Assembly (NCBI GenBank): GCA_003290165.1
Contig: QNQO01000520.1
Span: 186,001 to 250,000, forward strand
Source: Berberis thunbergii
Lineage: Eukaryota; Streptophyta; Magnoliopsida; Ranunculales; Berberidaceae
Reading direction: 5' to 3'
DNA: 64,000 nt
Shown: positions 35,533 to 46,578 of the stretch, piece by piece
Numbering within the stretch: position 1 is the stretch's first letter
Layout: each line of letters opens with the position of its first letter
The notes under the pieces: model-generated
Told to the model about the DNA's origin: nothing
Seen by the model: only the letters and a program-made list of their open reading frames with translations
Databases searched by the model: none
Made by a program: the position numbers and the translations under genes

Positions 35533-37677
35533 CTGAATGGGAAAAGGTGAGAAGTTCTAACCACACGGAAGAGCAGAAAATAGCCCCAATACCCCCAAAA
35601 CAAGCAAGCTCCATAAGCGAACTGTGATAATGCAAATACAATCTCCTTCTCCTGTAGGTGAAAGATTATGAGTATGAAATACAAAGTTGCCAAAACTTTG
35701 ACCATTTTCTCATCCATGTGCATAACAATTGACGTAATGCAGATGTTACCTATAGGTGAAAATGGCACCCCTGCTTGATTAATCATTTGAGGATTATGGT
35801 GTAGGCCATACGTGCCTAAGCATCTCAAACATACTGATTAGTGTGAGTGTGAGTACTTGGCAGAGGCATGGCGCTTCACTGCAGGCTCAGAACAGTTCCT
35901 CAATTAATTTTAGACACTTTATATGCCTAATGCACCCTCCACTTCCCTAAATTTCCCACCAGAAAGATCCAACCTCGTAAAACTAGGCTAATATCACCTC
36001 CAAAGGTAAGATGCGTCGCCAACTTTACTTAGAAGAGCTCTTGAAGAATACAATATCCTTAAAATGTACATCAGACACTTGTATGTATCATCATTTTCAA
36101 GCAGAAATACCCACACTAGCCCCCCTTCCAATGAAATGGAAAAAAGTATAAATGAAAGCAATGGCAGTATTGAAGATATCGATCAATCAAGTAATAACAA
36201 AACAACCTATTTAGGATTACAAGCATGAGAAACTCACAGCAAAAGCATTTGGTTGTTTGATCATTTCGTGAAGAGAATTAGACAAAAATAAATAAATATA
36301 TAATAATAATATTACTAATAATAAATTAAATACACAAGATTGTTCTTCCTGCACTTCAAGCATTAGCTCGAAAGCCTCGAATAAATAAGCAATGTGAAAT
36401 GTCAGGCACTGAAAATTAAATACCATGGAATAAGATAGCTTACCCATATGGATTGGAGATGCTAAGCTTTTGCCACCAAAATATTAATCCACATGTTGCA
36501 GATGTAATCAATATTCCAATTGGCAAAACCAACCAGGCCACTTTCAGTAATTTCGCGGCATTATCTCCTGCTGATGCACCATCGCTGCACAATAGGAAAT
36601 GTATGGAAATGAATAAACTAGCAAAAAAAATGTCTTTCAGGTAATATTCCATATGCATAAAGGATAGAGTTTACCTTATGTAAACAGAATATAGCAAAAT
36701 TGATGCACATGCAGTGTCAGGACCAACCATCCGAGGTTTAACCTAGAGATCTGCTAGGACAAAATGAACTCAAGTCAAATGATTGAACCATCTGTCCCTT
36801 CACATTCTTTTGGATATTAAGGAAAATTATCTGGAATTGATAAAAATGAATACTCATCTTCCCATAAATTCTAAAAGGTTAATTTTGGCCTGAAATGTCC
36901 AAAGTGAATCCTGTCCGATGGTAGTTTTAGACGTGCTGCATGTGTACCATTTGTTTCAATTTGTTTACACAACTTACAGCTCATAGACTACCAAACTACC
37001 ACACCCAAACCAAAAGCAATTGCAGTGAAAGTAAATAGCATAGCAGAAACCCCTTAAGTTAGTCATCCTGTAGTTTTTGAAAACATGAAGAGTTCTTATA
37101 TTTGTCTTACTTGCTTTTTTACACTTGAACCAAAATGAGTGAGAATTGAAGTAATAAATAGCTGAAATTTTACATACAAGGTAAGAGAAATCACCATCTG
37201 ATATCTTCTCACAAGCATGCTCTTCGAAACGCTTCACGGCTAAGAAACAAAATACATGTGACCAAGAGTTGAAATTGCACTGCATAAATCTGTAGTCCAG
37301 TCCAGAAGTTGAAAATTAGATCGAGTGATGATAATCCAAATTTATCAGTTTCATATACTAAAACCGAAACTGATTAACAACATTGCAAAAAAGAAAAATG
37401 ATAGTCATTATTTACCGCGTAGTCATTTTCGTTGAGGCGTCTGACGATCCAAGAATTGAAGATAAAGGGAATTCCTCTGGACAAAAACTGTGTGGCTGAG
37501 TTTCAAGAAAACACACTCACAAATATTAGGTTTTTATTATTATGGAATGAATGAAAGAAAGACAGAGAGAGAGAAGAACTGATCCATGAGGTACTTGAAA
37601 GTGCGAGCGAAGTTGGTACTACTCTCCCCATCTCCAACTCCAACTACTGGAGATGTAACTATTGATTCTTTCGACAT
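35533..37677 (-). pseudogene. RFT1: Captured RFT1 fragment, five exons including the start codon
   Basis: Exon 1 starts ATG at 37677 (MSKESIVTSPVVGVG, ARTFKYLM). Exon 2, 37487-37416, reads FLSRGIPFIFNSWIVRRLNE. Exon 3, 37289-37195, reads YAVQFQLLVTCILFLSREAF. Exon 4, 36584-36444, reads AAKLLKVAWLVLPIGILITS and FWWQKLSISNPYG. Exon 35651-35533 reads EKEIVFALSQFAYGACLFWG. This is the ER membrane protein RFT1, needed for N-glycan lipid precursor flipping. A TGA at 37209-37211 interrupts exon 3, and at least one exon between 36444 and 35651 is missing. The 5' end and probably some upstream sequence were taken with it. Confidence 0.82.
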
Positions 37678-37871
37678 CCCTGATTCAATGATATCTGGGT
37701 GATGTGGTCTGAAAATAAGAGAGACCATTTTTATGTGATGGATGGCAACGGGGCGGATTGGGGCAGATTTTCTTTAGAAACCATCACCACTCCACTCGGA
37801 TTGGCCAATGTTCGTCCCGCCCTCCCCTATTAAACGTTTAAATTTAAAAAAAAATGTCTGAAGAAAGAATG

Positions 37872-38258
37872 GGGAGGGGTGCTTGGAATCCACTTTAGCT
37901 GAACTGGAGGAATCAAAGGGAGGTGCAGCAGCTCCTCCAAGCAATCCACCACCAGAGGCTGCAGCATAGACATCAGATGGATCAATAATTGGAGATGAAG
38001 AAGAAGGCGCATTTCTTCCATTGACATTGACACCACCATTACCACCTCCTCCCAAATGCAAATCAGATATATTTGGAAACCCTTCTCTCCCTTCAATCCC
38101 TTGATCATAAAGAAAACCTTTAAACACATGCCCACCAATCTTCACTACTGCTTGGTATGCATACTCATCTTCTCCATCGTCAATGGCTGTCACTCGCACA
38201 CACTTGAACACTGCCGGTGCTCGCACTTGCCTTGGCAATGTCTCTTTAAAACTTGCAT
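37872..38258 (-). pseudogene. Captured SHI/STYLISH (SRS family) transcription factor, second exon
   Basis: Begins after a CAG acceptor at 38258 and reads [60 protein letters not shown], then [13 protein letters not shown]. This is the IGGH domain and Ser/Gly-rich tail of SRS proteins, which activate auxin-biosynthesis genes and shape leaves and carpels. The first exon with the RING-like zinc finger that binds DNA is missing. The frame stays open past the usual end of the family and runs into sequence of unknown origin to 37774. The IGGH dimerisation part alone could interfere with partners if expressed, but I have no evidence that it is. Confidence 0.88.
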
Positions 38259-38780
38259 CTGTACATACAAAACAAACATCCATAAGATCACAAAAGAGAG
38301 AAAACCATTCAACATGTATATACGTATGAAAAAATATGAACAAGAGAATATAGTACATCCCATTGTTCAACTTGTCCTGATCCATAGATCATAACAAGAA
38401 AATACATTAAAACTTCTTTCATGTATACATTTATAACAAGAGAAACCCATTTCAACTTCTATTGATATACAAGACTTGCATCAAAAGAGAAATCTATTTC
38501 AACTTCTTCTGACCCTATAAGACTACATCAAAAGATAAACCCATTTCAACTTCTTGTGACCTATAGTACTAATTTGGATTTTTCATGTATAAGATGTGAA
38601 CAACAACAGAAAACACTCATTTGAACTTCTTTCAATAAAAAAGAGAGATACCCACTGAAATTTTTTTAGAATTTGATAAAATCCAATATCTCTGAGACAA
38701 AATCCATGATCACCATGCGTCAAGTAAAAGCAATGCCAGTATCTGGAAAGCCACTTACACACACCTATTTCAGCACTTTC
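38259..38780. other. CACTA 1 interior between SRS and RPL24 fragments
   Basis: Contains a short tandem-like pattern in which CCCATTTCAACTTCT recurs at about 38446, 38487 and 38540. Probably part of the SRS intron. No coding frame. Confidence 0.45.
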
Positions 38781-39836
38781 ACTCCCAGAAAACAGGTACC
38801 ATCTATAAAATGATTCTTGGTAGCCCTGTGCCTCTTCTTCACAGCCTCTGCAGCAATGTCCTGCAAACATCACAAGTTCAATCCAATTACATATATTAAA
38901 CAGAAATAAAATGCCACATAAAAAATGACGTTCAACTTGAATAGGTGACAACTATAAGAGATAAGCACCTTCTTATATTGCTTTCTGTACATGGCAGTCC
39001 ATGTAAGCTTCGATGGCTTGAGTCGGTTGTGGAAGTACCTATTGCATTTTGAGTTTGCAAAGAGGAAAACCTACATTTATGAAATAGTTTAGAGTTTCAT
39101 ATTGTTATGATGCGAACATATTAGAAAACTACATCACTCTTGTATTGGGAAACAAATAGTTCATATGGTACCTGTGAATCGGATCGAATAAATCTTATAC
39201 CCTTTCCAGGGTAAATCTTTTGACCTCTAAAACGGTAGAGTTCAGTTCTGAAGAACAAACAATAAAGAATCATTCAATTCAAAACTTTCTGAAAGTTGCA
39301 ATCACAAACAAGAGATAAGTACCCCATATCTCACACACAAAATTTTATATGGTATGCTCAGACAACAAAATATTTGACATTTTCGCGATACATAATGTAC
39401 ACACAGTTTCAAGTCCTTTACATAAAGTGCATACATAATGTACTTGCAATAAAACAAGTCCTATGGTTGAGCCTACTAGTTTACATGGGACAACAATCTC
39501 AAAAAACTAAGATATACATTCTCAAAATAGAACACATAAATCTCAGAAAACAAGTCATATACCCAATCAAAATGAACCCTAACATCCAATCAGATCTAAC
39601 AAGCCAAACCCCATGAAAAATAACGAATACCCATTACAAACAATTATGATTTTTCAAACCCCACTTCAGTATAAAACGATTTCATTCAACTCTACATATC
39701 AAATCAGATCAGAAACTAGATGATAAATGTTAAAACCAACTATAAAACAGAAAACTAACAGAACAAAAAGAGAACAATGAGAGATAGAAGGAAAAACCCA
39801 TATCAAGAATCGAAAATGAACTCACTTGAAAACCAT
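38781..39836 (-). pseudogene. RPL24: Captured ribosomal protein L24 5' half, four exons with start codon
   Basis: Exon 1 (39836-39826, MVFK up to the second base), exon 2 (39247-39172, [20 protein letters not shown]), exon 3 (39070-38969, [34 protein letters not shown]) and exon 4 (from 38860, DIAAEAVKKRHRATK). Introns are GT-AG and the frame is kept across all three, which gives about 78 residues of cytosolic 60S protein L24 (usual length about 160). After ATKN the match to L24 fades near 38800. This is the best preserved fragment of the element. It lies at the right end, reading inward. Confidence 0.9.
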
Positions 39837-40140
39837 TGTGGCTAATCTTCTCTTCTCCTCTACAGTACTGGATTGAAATCACTTGCAATCTTCCATTAAC
39901 TCTCTCTGAAGCTCTCTCATGCTCCTCGATCTCTCCTCTGCGCCAAACCAGAGGTCGAAGAGGTCGCAAACTCTAAACCGCGCAAATCTCTCTCTTTTTT
40001 CGCAAACCCTAAACGAGAGAGAGAGGTCGCAAACTGAGAGATTCAAACCTCTTTCGCAAACCTAAATCAGCGCCAAATTCGTTTTTCCCCAATTTTTTTC
40101 GCCTCAGCGCGAAACTCCACTCTCCAAATCACTCACGGCA
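39837..40140 (-). promoter_or_regulatory. Captured RPL24 upstream region with telo-box
   Basis: Upstream of the L24 ATG are AAACCCTAAA (40004-40013) and a second AAACCTAAA-like block near 40060, plus C/T-rich stretches on the transcribed strand. Telo-boxes (AAACCCTAA) are well known in plant ribosomal-protein promoters. So the element probably carries a promoter that faces inward over all the other fragments. Activity cannot be judged from sequence. Confidence 0.55.
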
Positions 40141-40149
40141 CACGTGCAA

Positions 40150-40399
40150 AACTATTTTGTTTAGCAACGGTTTTTGGCCGTTTCTAATTATAGCCACGAT
40201 TTTTGGCCGTTTCTAATTATAGCCACGGTTTTTTGCCGTGGCTAATGCACCCACGGTTTAGAGCCATGGCCAATCATTTTTATAGCCACGGTTTTAGGCC
40301 GTTGGCCACGTTATCCACGATTTTTTGCCGTGGCAAATAAACCAACGGTTTAGAGCCGTGGCCATCTCAGTGTAGCTAAACATGCCTTTTGGTGTAGTG
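40150..40399. repeat. Right end and subterminal repeats of CACTA 1
   Basis: Repeated TAGCCACGGTTTTTTGCCGTGGC-like motifs up to the end TTTTGGTGTAGTG. Confidence 0.88.
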
Positions 40400-41064
40400 T
40401 GTATTAGAGAATCATGTATAGTTATATTAGTATTGTAGTTTGGTTATGTCATGAACCTATGAGGTAAGTTAGGTGTTTTGTGTTTCATCATATGAATTCA
40501 ACTCATGCTTTCTTCTTCTACTTCTTAAGCTCTAGATTAGATAAGTTTATATATTTGCAATTTCTCTAACAAACTCCTTACAATATTTACAGATTATTAG
40601 TCTAAGTTTCATTATGATTTGCTAGTTATTTAGTGTTTCGTTTAAGTATGGATTCCTTGTATGTTTTTAAATCCACATTGGATTCTTAGCTTACTAATAT
40701 AACTAAAGCTTGAAATCAATTTGCTCATAGTGCCATATTTTCCATCCGAATGTGAGATGAGAAATCTACCTTAGGATGTGTTAATGAATTTGCAAAATAT
40801 TAATCTAAGAGTGGCCTAATGGTGCCATCTACTCATGATGGTAAACTCAAAGCCCTAACTCTCACATTTAGATTGTATTTTGCATTTTTATTTCAAACAC
40901 TTCACCAATCACTTCTTTTTTAACTAGGTTAAGTTTTAAAAGAGATTTATAGATTAGTTTTCCAAATTTTATAGCTATCCTTGTGAGATTTGACCGGTAC
41001 TTGCTGTTATCTAACTCAATAGATAACCGTGCACTTGCGGTAAGATTTGAGATCGATCACCTAT

Positions 41065-41990
41065 CACGATTTTATGTTTACAACTTTGTGACTGTCACAA
41101 AACCGTAACAAAGTGTCGGACCTCACATGTTTGTTATTGTCATCGCGCCTTGTTATCTTTATTGTCAATTTACTTCACATAAATTTCTATTATGCAAATT
41201 ACTAAACTTATTGAGTGACTTTCATGTGTTCTTATTGATACGTCATTTGCATATGTAACTATCAATGTAAGCAAACTATTTTTAGTTTAATGAAGACTAT
41301 TTTCGGTGTTATTACTAGCCTTTTTCCAATAAAAATGAAGTACTACAATGGTGTAGAAAAGTTGGGATGGAAGTGAGTTTTTTAATTATCATTTGAAATT
41401 CTGATAAAGTTGAAAACGAATAAATATCTATATTACTTTTTACAAGTGATAGGGAAAGTAGCTCCCTTCCCGCGTGAGAAAGTTGTGAACAAAAATAACG
41501 ACAAAATGGTAATTGGAAAGAAAGTATGTTGCAGTAAGCCTTTAAAGAAGTCTAGTTGTCCATTCAAGTTGAGATGTCTGGAGTAGGATGCTGACTCACT
41601 GGTTGTTAGTGTCGTGTGTGGTAGTCACAACTATACAGTGGACAAAAACCTTGTGTGCAATGCAAATGTAGGACGACTGAAAGCAGTCAAACAAAGAATT
41701 GTTAGTGATTTGTTATATAAAAACTTCAAGCAAAAAAATATATATTGAAACTCCTGCAAGACAATATGAATAAAATGATCCATGACTTCAACCTTTTAGT
41801 ACTTTCATTCTAAAAATAAATAACTTTGGTTAGAAGATATGATCATAGATACAACACTTGTTTAAGTTTTTAAATAAATTGGCTAAATAAAGCATCACCG
41901 TGAAAACTCCAACAATGATACATCTATGGATCTATTCCTTTGTCATATATTGCAAATACAAGACCAACAAACACCTCATGCCTTTGTTAG
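41065..41990. other. Gene-free spacer
   Basis: AT-rich with no supported gene or repeat. Confidence 0.5.
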
Positions 41991-41993
41991 AGA

Positions 41994-43502
41994 CTAGAGT
42001 ATGCCCCGTGCCGTTGTCACTCCACATAATTTTATTTTTGCTAATTATTTTGTACTGAGCATTTTCGACACTATCCTCATTTTGGTTTTCAATCAGTATT
42101 GAAGTGTAATCCTGTTCAGTCAAATTTGAATCAGTTTGAGGAAAATTTTAAAAGCCGAGAATGAGTTCTCCCCCAATTTTTTAAATTCGCCAAAACATGA
42201 AATTTAGAGTTTTTGTTTAAATGTGCATTAAAATGCCCAACTCATTTTTTATGGTAATGATTGGCCAATCTCATTCCTTTTAAAAATATTGAAAAATATT
42301 AAAGACGTATAATACATTATACGTTTTTTTAATTATGAAATACATATTTTTAATATTTTGGCCATTGTATCGATCATTGATTTTGTTCAAAAGATCTTCA
42401 AAAATACATTTCAACAATACTAAGTTTATCAAAATCCGACAACGATGTATATAGTTATGATAATCTTCATTTTGCTAAAAGGAAAACACAATATTTTCTC
42501 TCTCTGCCACATGTACATTCCACTAAATTTTTTCAAAAGTTTTTCATTATTTTTTTCCTTCTACATGTTTTATATTTACAAATATGTCATCATAAAAAAT
42601 TAATATCAACCTTCAAATTCAATACATTTTCCAACTTTCAATTCTAACCATCTTTTATCTCTAATCATTTCGATTTGACTTTGTCCCAGTAAGTAATGAA
42701 TAGTAAAACACCACTCTGAATTGTAATATAAACTACAGTATGCCCCGTGGCGTTGGCACTCAACATAATTTTATTTTTGCTAAGTATTTTCTATTAAACA
42801 CCATCACTATCCCGTTTTCGCTTTGAGTAAGTATTGAAGTGTAAGCCTATGCTAAGGTAAAATATATATATATTATAAATTTTATGGTTAGACTCGGTCA
42901 AAATTGAACCAGTTGGGGCAAAAATTTAAACGTCGAGAATAAGTTCTCCCCCAATATTTGAATTCGCCAAAACATAAAGTTTAGCATTTTTGCTTAAATG
43001 TGCATTAAGATGCCCAACTCATTTTTTCTGATATGATCAACCCGTCTCATTGCTTTGAAAAATATTAAAGACGTGTAATACATTATACATTTTTTTAATT
43101 ATGAAATACATATTTTTTATATTTTGGCCCTTGTATTGATCATTGATTTTGTTCAAAAGATCTTCAAAAATGCATTTCAACGATACTAAATTTATCAAAA
43201 TTCGATAGCGATGTAGATAGTTATGATAATTTTCATTTTGCTAAAAGGAAAACACAATATTTTCTCTTTCCGCCACATGTACATTCCACCAACTTTTTTT
43301 TAAAAGTTTTTTCATTATTTTTGCCTTTCTACATGTTTTATATTTACAAATATGCCATCATAGAAAATTAATCTCAACCCTCAAAATTAATACATGTCCC
43401 AACTTTCAATCTTAACCATCTTTTATCTCTAATTCTTTTGATTTGACTTTGTCTCAGTCAGCAATGAATAGTAAAACACCACTCTGAATTGTAATATAGA
43501 TA
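41994..43502. repeat. Direct tandem duplication, about 740-770 bases per copy
   Basis: Copies 41994-42733 and 42734-43502. Both start near AGTATGCCCCGTG and end near AAAACACCACTCTGAATTGTA, with matching internal blocks such as TTCTCCCCCAAT and GGAAAACACAATATTTTCTC. They differ by substitutions and small indels. No coding frame. Confidence 0.85.
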
Positions 43503-43911
43503 ATACCTTATACTTTGAAAAACTCTCATTCACAACTTCATACCGTTTGCGAAACAAATAGTTAACCTGTGGCCACAAGCATTCAAAATATTAAAAGAGC
43601 GATATTCAAAATACAAAAAGACTGATCTCATTCAAAATGCAATCAACACTATCACCACTATTCAACGTATCGTCATCACAACTTAAATACCATTACCGCC
43701 ACCTTTTTCGAAATATCACTTCCACCACTTAGAATACTACATCGACACCTTCATTGCCATCTACATTATCATCACCACCTTCATGAGCATCTCCATCACC
43801 AATAACACCCTCCTTGCCATGTATGTTTACCACCATCAACAACATATTTAACATCGTCATCACCATGTTTACCACTACTATCTCAACTAACAGTTATTGT
43901 TGCCTTCAACC
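43503..43911. repeat. CA(T/C)CAC-rich low-complexity stretch
   Basis: About 43640-43900 is made largely of CACCATCATCACCACC-type triplets. No gene. Confidence 0.6.
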
Positions 43912-44330
43912 TGTAACGACTTGATTCACATAGTATAATATTGTTCCCTTTGGGCCCAAGGCTCATACAGCTTTAAAACACGTTGTACAAAGGGGATCCA
44001 ACTTTTCACATAAGTAGCACATCCCCTTCCCTCACCCAGGCAATGTGGGACTAACATCTAGGTAGCTTGTCAACCTCTGAGCTCACCCACTCAAGGTAGT
44101 TGCTAGCCTTTGAGCCCACCCACACAAGGAGTTGTTAGTCTCAGAGCTCCCTGATACAATTATGTAACGACAAGATCCACATGGTACAATATTATCCGCT
44201 TTGGACCCAAGGCCCACACGACTCTAAAACGTGTTGTACCAAGGGGATCCAACCTCGCACATAAGTAGCACATCCCCTTCCCTCACCCAGGCGATGTGGG
44301 ACTAAACACCTATGTAGTCTGCCAACCTCA
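43912..44330. repeat. Tandem duplication ending in an ATGTGGGACTAA motif
   Basis: Copies at about 43912-44060 and 44164-44310 share GTAACGAC, CAAGGGGATCCAAC-like, CATAAGTAGCACATCCCCTT and CCCTCACCCAGGC(A/G)ATGTGGG. The unit resembles a common plant dispersed repeat whose end is a GTGGGAC box. Type unknown. Confidence 0.75.
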
Positions 44331-45565
44331 AAGCCCGCCCCACATAAGGCTGTTACACAACCCTATTTCGATTTATGCGAGATTAGAAATTTTTACTCCA
44401 TTTTCTTCCTCAATTACATCAAATTTAGATGTTTTATTTCCCAAAGCTTCTTTCACTACATGCTTGCGATTTGAAACCGTAGGATTCGATTTGGTTTACT
44501 TGGATGTAGTTGCCTTCTTCAGTTTCATCTTCTTGTAACCATAGGTAGTGAATGAGGGGTTTGTGTTGGAAAATAACAAAGAGTTTAGGGTTTGAGAAAG
44601 TAAATGGGTGAAAAAAATAGGAAGGTGTTATGTTTTGAGAAAAGTAAAATATTCCCTATTATTTTGGTTATATTTACTAACAATCAAAAAGTTATATATA
44701 TATATATATTTCGGGTATAAAACCAGAAGTTTGAGGTTTGAATAAGATTACCCCTACAAAATAGTATGAATATTTTTAGATATAGAGCCTTGTTATGGAT
44801 GCTTTGAATAAATTCATAAATCCGGTATTTTTACTTGTTTGATTATTAGGAAATACTTTATATATAACAATCAAACTAGCTTTTTGTGTTTCAATTTTTA
44901 TTATTATTATATAATACTATTATTTTGTAAGATTTGAACTATAATTGTGTAGGTGCCATTTAGACTTGATAGTCTAAGCATATAAAGTGTGTTAAAGAAA
45001 TAAGCATGAGTCCTTCTACATAGACACTAAAATTTTACATTCTAAATTATAGTATGATATGGCAAGACAATGTTGCAATGAAGTGGAACACAACTTACCA
45101 ATTAAATAAAGGAAAAAAATTACAAAGGAAATTAGCATCATTCTTATTCTTCTTCTATAAAACCTCTCACCTTAACAAGAGAACAATCATATTATTATTC
45201 TTCATCTCTAAAAGCCTCTTGCTTTAACAACAAGAGAACAATCATATTCTCCACCTCTGCATTTTAAGTTGTTAATGAAAGTGTGGGGTATGCACAAGTA
45301 CCCCACTAAAATGCCCTAAGATATGATGAGCAAGACTAGGAGGTGAATAGTCTCTTTTGAAATTCCAAGCACATGTCTGTAAGACTTGGTTGTGATGCAT
45401 CCCACGTGACCGCCAATGTATTCGTAAAACTTGCAAAGTAGAATACTTGGTTTGTATTGACAAGTCTCAAAGGAGCACGATGACTTGACCTTGTGAGGTT
45501 GTTGAACGTTATTTTAGAGTCTAGTTTCTTTTAATCAAGATAATAAAAGCTTGAGGCTTGCAAGC
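44331..45565. other. Gene-free spacer
   Basis: The plus-strand frame at 44296-44538 is not recognised. A TA repeat lies near 44695. CTCTAAAAGCCTCTTG-like text recurs once around 45160-45240. Confidence 0.45.
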
Positions 45566-46555
45566 CCTTTCCACCAAGGAAGTAACTGGTCGGGGCCAAT
45601 CAAATCCCGGCTTAGGCGAACTTCGTTATATCGTGTGCGGTATTGTTTTCTCTTATCTCTTTACATGTTTATGCATGTCTGCTTACCTTACTATATTCGA
45701 TATCTCATCTTGCATGTTTTAAGTAGTATCGATTTTACAAATCATAGTTTAACTCGCTTGATTTTTATATCAAATCTTGGATCTACTTTGCAAAAGTATT
45801 TCCTTATAATCGAATTTTAGATTCCAAGACTTGTGAGACCACCCAGACCAAGAAGTGAATAATTTTGTTCTCTTTACCTATCGTCGATTATTTTTATTAG
45901 TGCTAAGGTCAAGGAAGTTATTTTGAATACCGAGTTTATATAAAGTGTTCATATAGCCTACTAACTTTTGTATTACTTCATAAAAGTTTTTCAAAGAAAA
46001 AAGATTTTTCAAAAAAGAGTATTCACCTCTTTTAGTCTTGTTCATCATATCTTACGACACTCGTGAGTAGTAGTTTAGAGTTACCATTGCACTTTCATAG
46101 AACTCTTTGAGACGGTCATTTTGACGGGTCTTATGCGTGATTCTGACTTACAGTCACAAATATATGATTGTTTGAAGTTCTTAGCATGTTTGCCTTCCCA
46201 ATTGAACAAACTGCCCAATAGCCATCAGCACATCATTCTCCATTGGTTCGAATGAATTCGACCTCAAATTCAGCACTTCCATCATCATCAAAATTTCATC
46301 ATCATCACCGCATCAAGAACACTCCAGTGAAAACTTTTTGTTTGCAAAAACGCCCAAAAGAAAATCCTAAACATGCAAGTTGAACATACAAACAATATTA
46401 ACATTGTAAAGTAAAGACAAGTAATCTAATCTTGCATGGTAAAGTAAATAGAGTAAAGGGAAGAAAAAACAAATGAGACAAAGACATCGGTATATCGAGG
46501 TTCACTTAAATTGAGTTTGATTAGCTTCAACCAGTTACTTCCTCGGTGGAAAAAG
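45566..46555. repeat. Imperfect inverted repeat with LTR-like arms
   Basis: The left arm at about 45566-45660 (CTTTCCACCAAGGAAGTAACTGG, then CGAACTTCGTTATATCG) matches the complement of about 46440-46555 (TTTTCCACCGAGGAAGTAACTGG, CGAACCTCGATATACCG), both followed by T/C-rich text. The arms resemble the R/U5 part of Ty1/copia LTRs, so two opposed LTR remnants are likely. The 780 bases between hold no gene. Confidence 0.5.
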
Positions 46556-46578
46556 CTCATAAACCTCAAATTTCTATT

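Larger units (their letters stand above)
30452..40399. mobile_element. CACTA (En/Spm) transposon 1 carrying multiple host gene fragments
   Basis: Left end CACTATACCAAAA and right end TTTTGGTGTAGTG form 13-base inverted ends with one mismatch. The flanking 3-base duplication TGT (30449-30451, 40400-40402) is as expected for CACTA. Subterminal arrays of GCCACGGTTTTAAGCCGTGGC-type motifs fill both ends. Between them I find exons of at least five identifiable unrelated host genes plus one unidentified, all on the minus strand and with introns, and no transposase. Element 2 at 46579 is the same family. Confidence 0.92.
13780..41059 (+). mobile_element. Large LTR retrotransposon derivative (non-autonomous), nested host for two later insertions
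   Basis: The LTRs begin TGATAA(A/G)CATATAAATGAG and end GAGAT(T/C)GATCA. The element is flanked by the exact 5-base duplication CCTAT at 13775-13779 and 41060-41064. A tRNA-Asp-like primer site follows the left LTR and a purine-rich tract precedes the right LTR. The internal part (24695-29670) has no recognisable protease, reverse transcriptase or integrase, so it is a LARD-type element moved by other elements. Removing the Tat element and the CACTA transposon leaves about 7.9 kb. Confidence 0.9.
29671..41059 (+). repeat. 3' LTR of the LARD, split by CACTA element 1
   Basis: Pieces 29671-30451 and 40403-41059, the same order as in the left LTR. TTAGAGAATCATG continues at once after the transposon, as at about 24041. 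Confidence 0.9.

Noticed and set aside
36217..36447. Minus-strand frame just after RFT1 exon 4 as a further RFT1 exon
   Set aside because: Apart from the last bases of exon 4 it does not resemble the expected RFT1 helices; it is more likely intron.
30452..40399. The exons in this interval as intact host genes
   Set aside because: Each gene is only a part, several contain stops or shifts, and all lie between CACTA ends with a target duplication.
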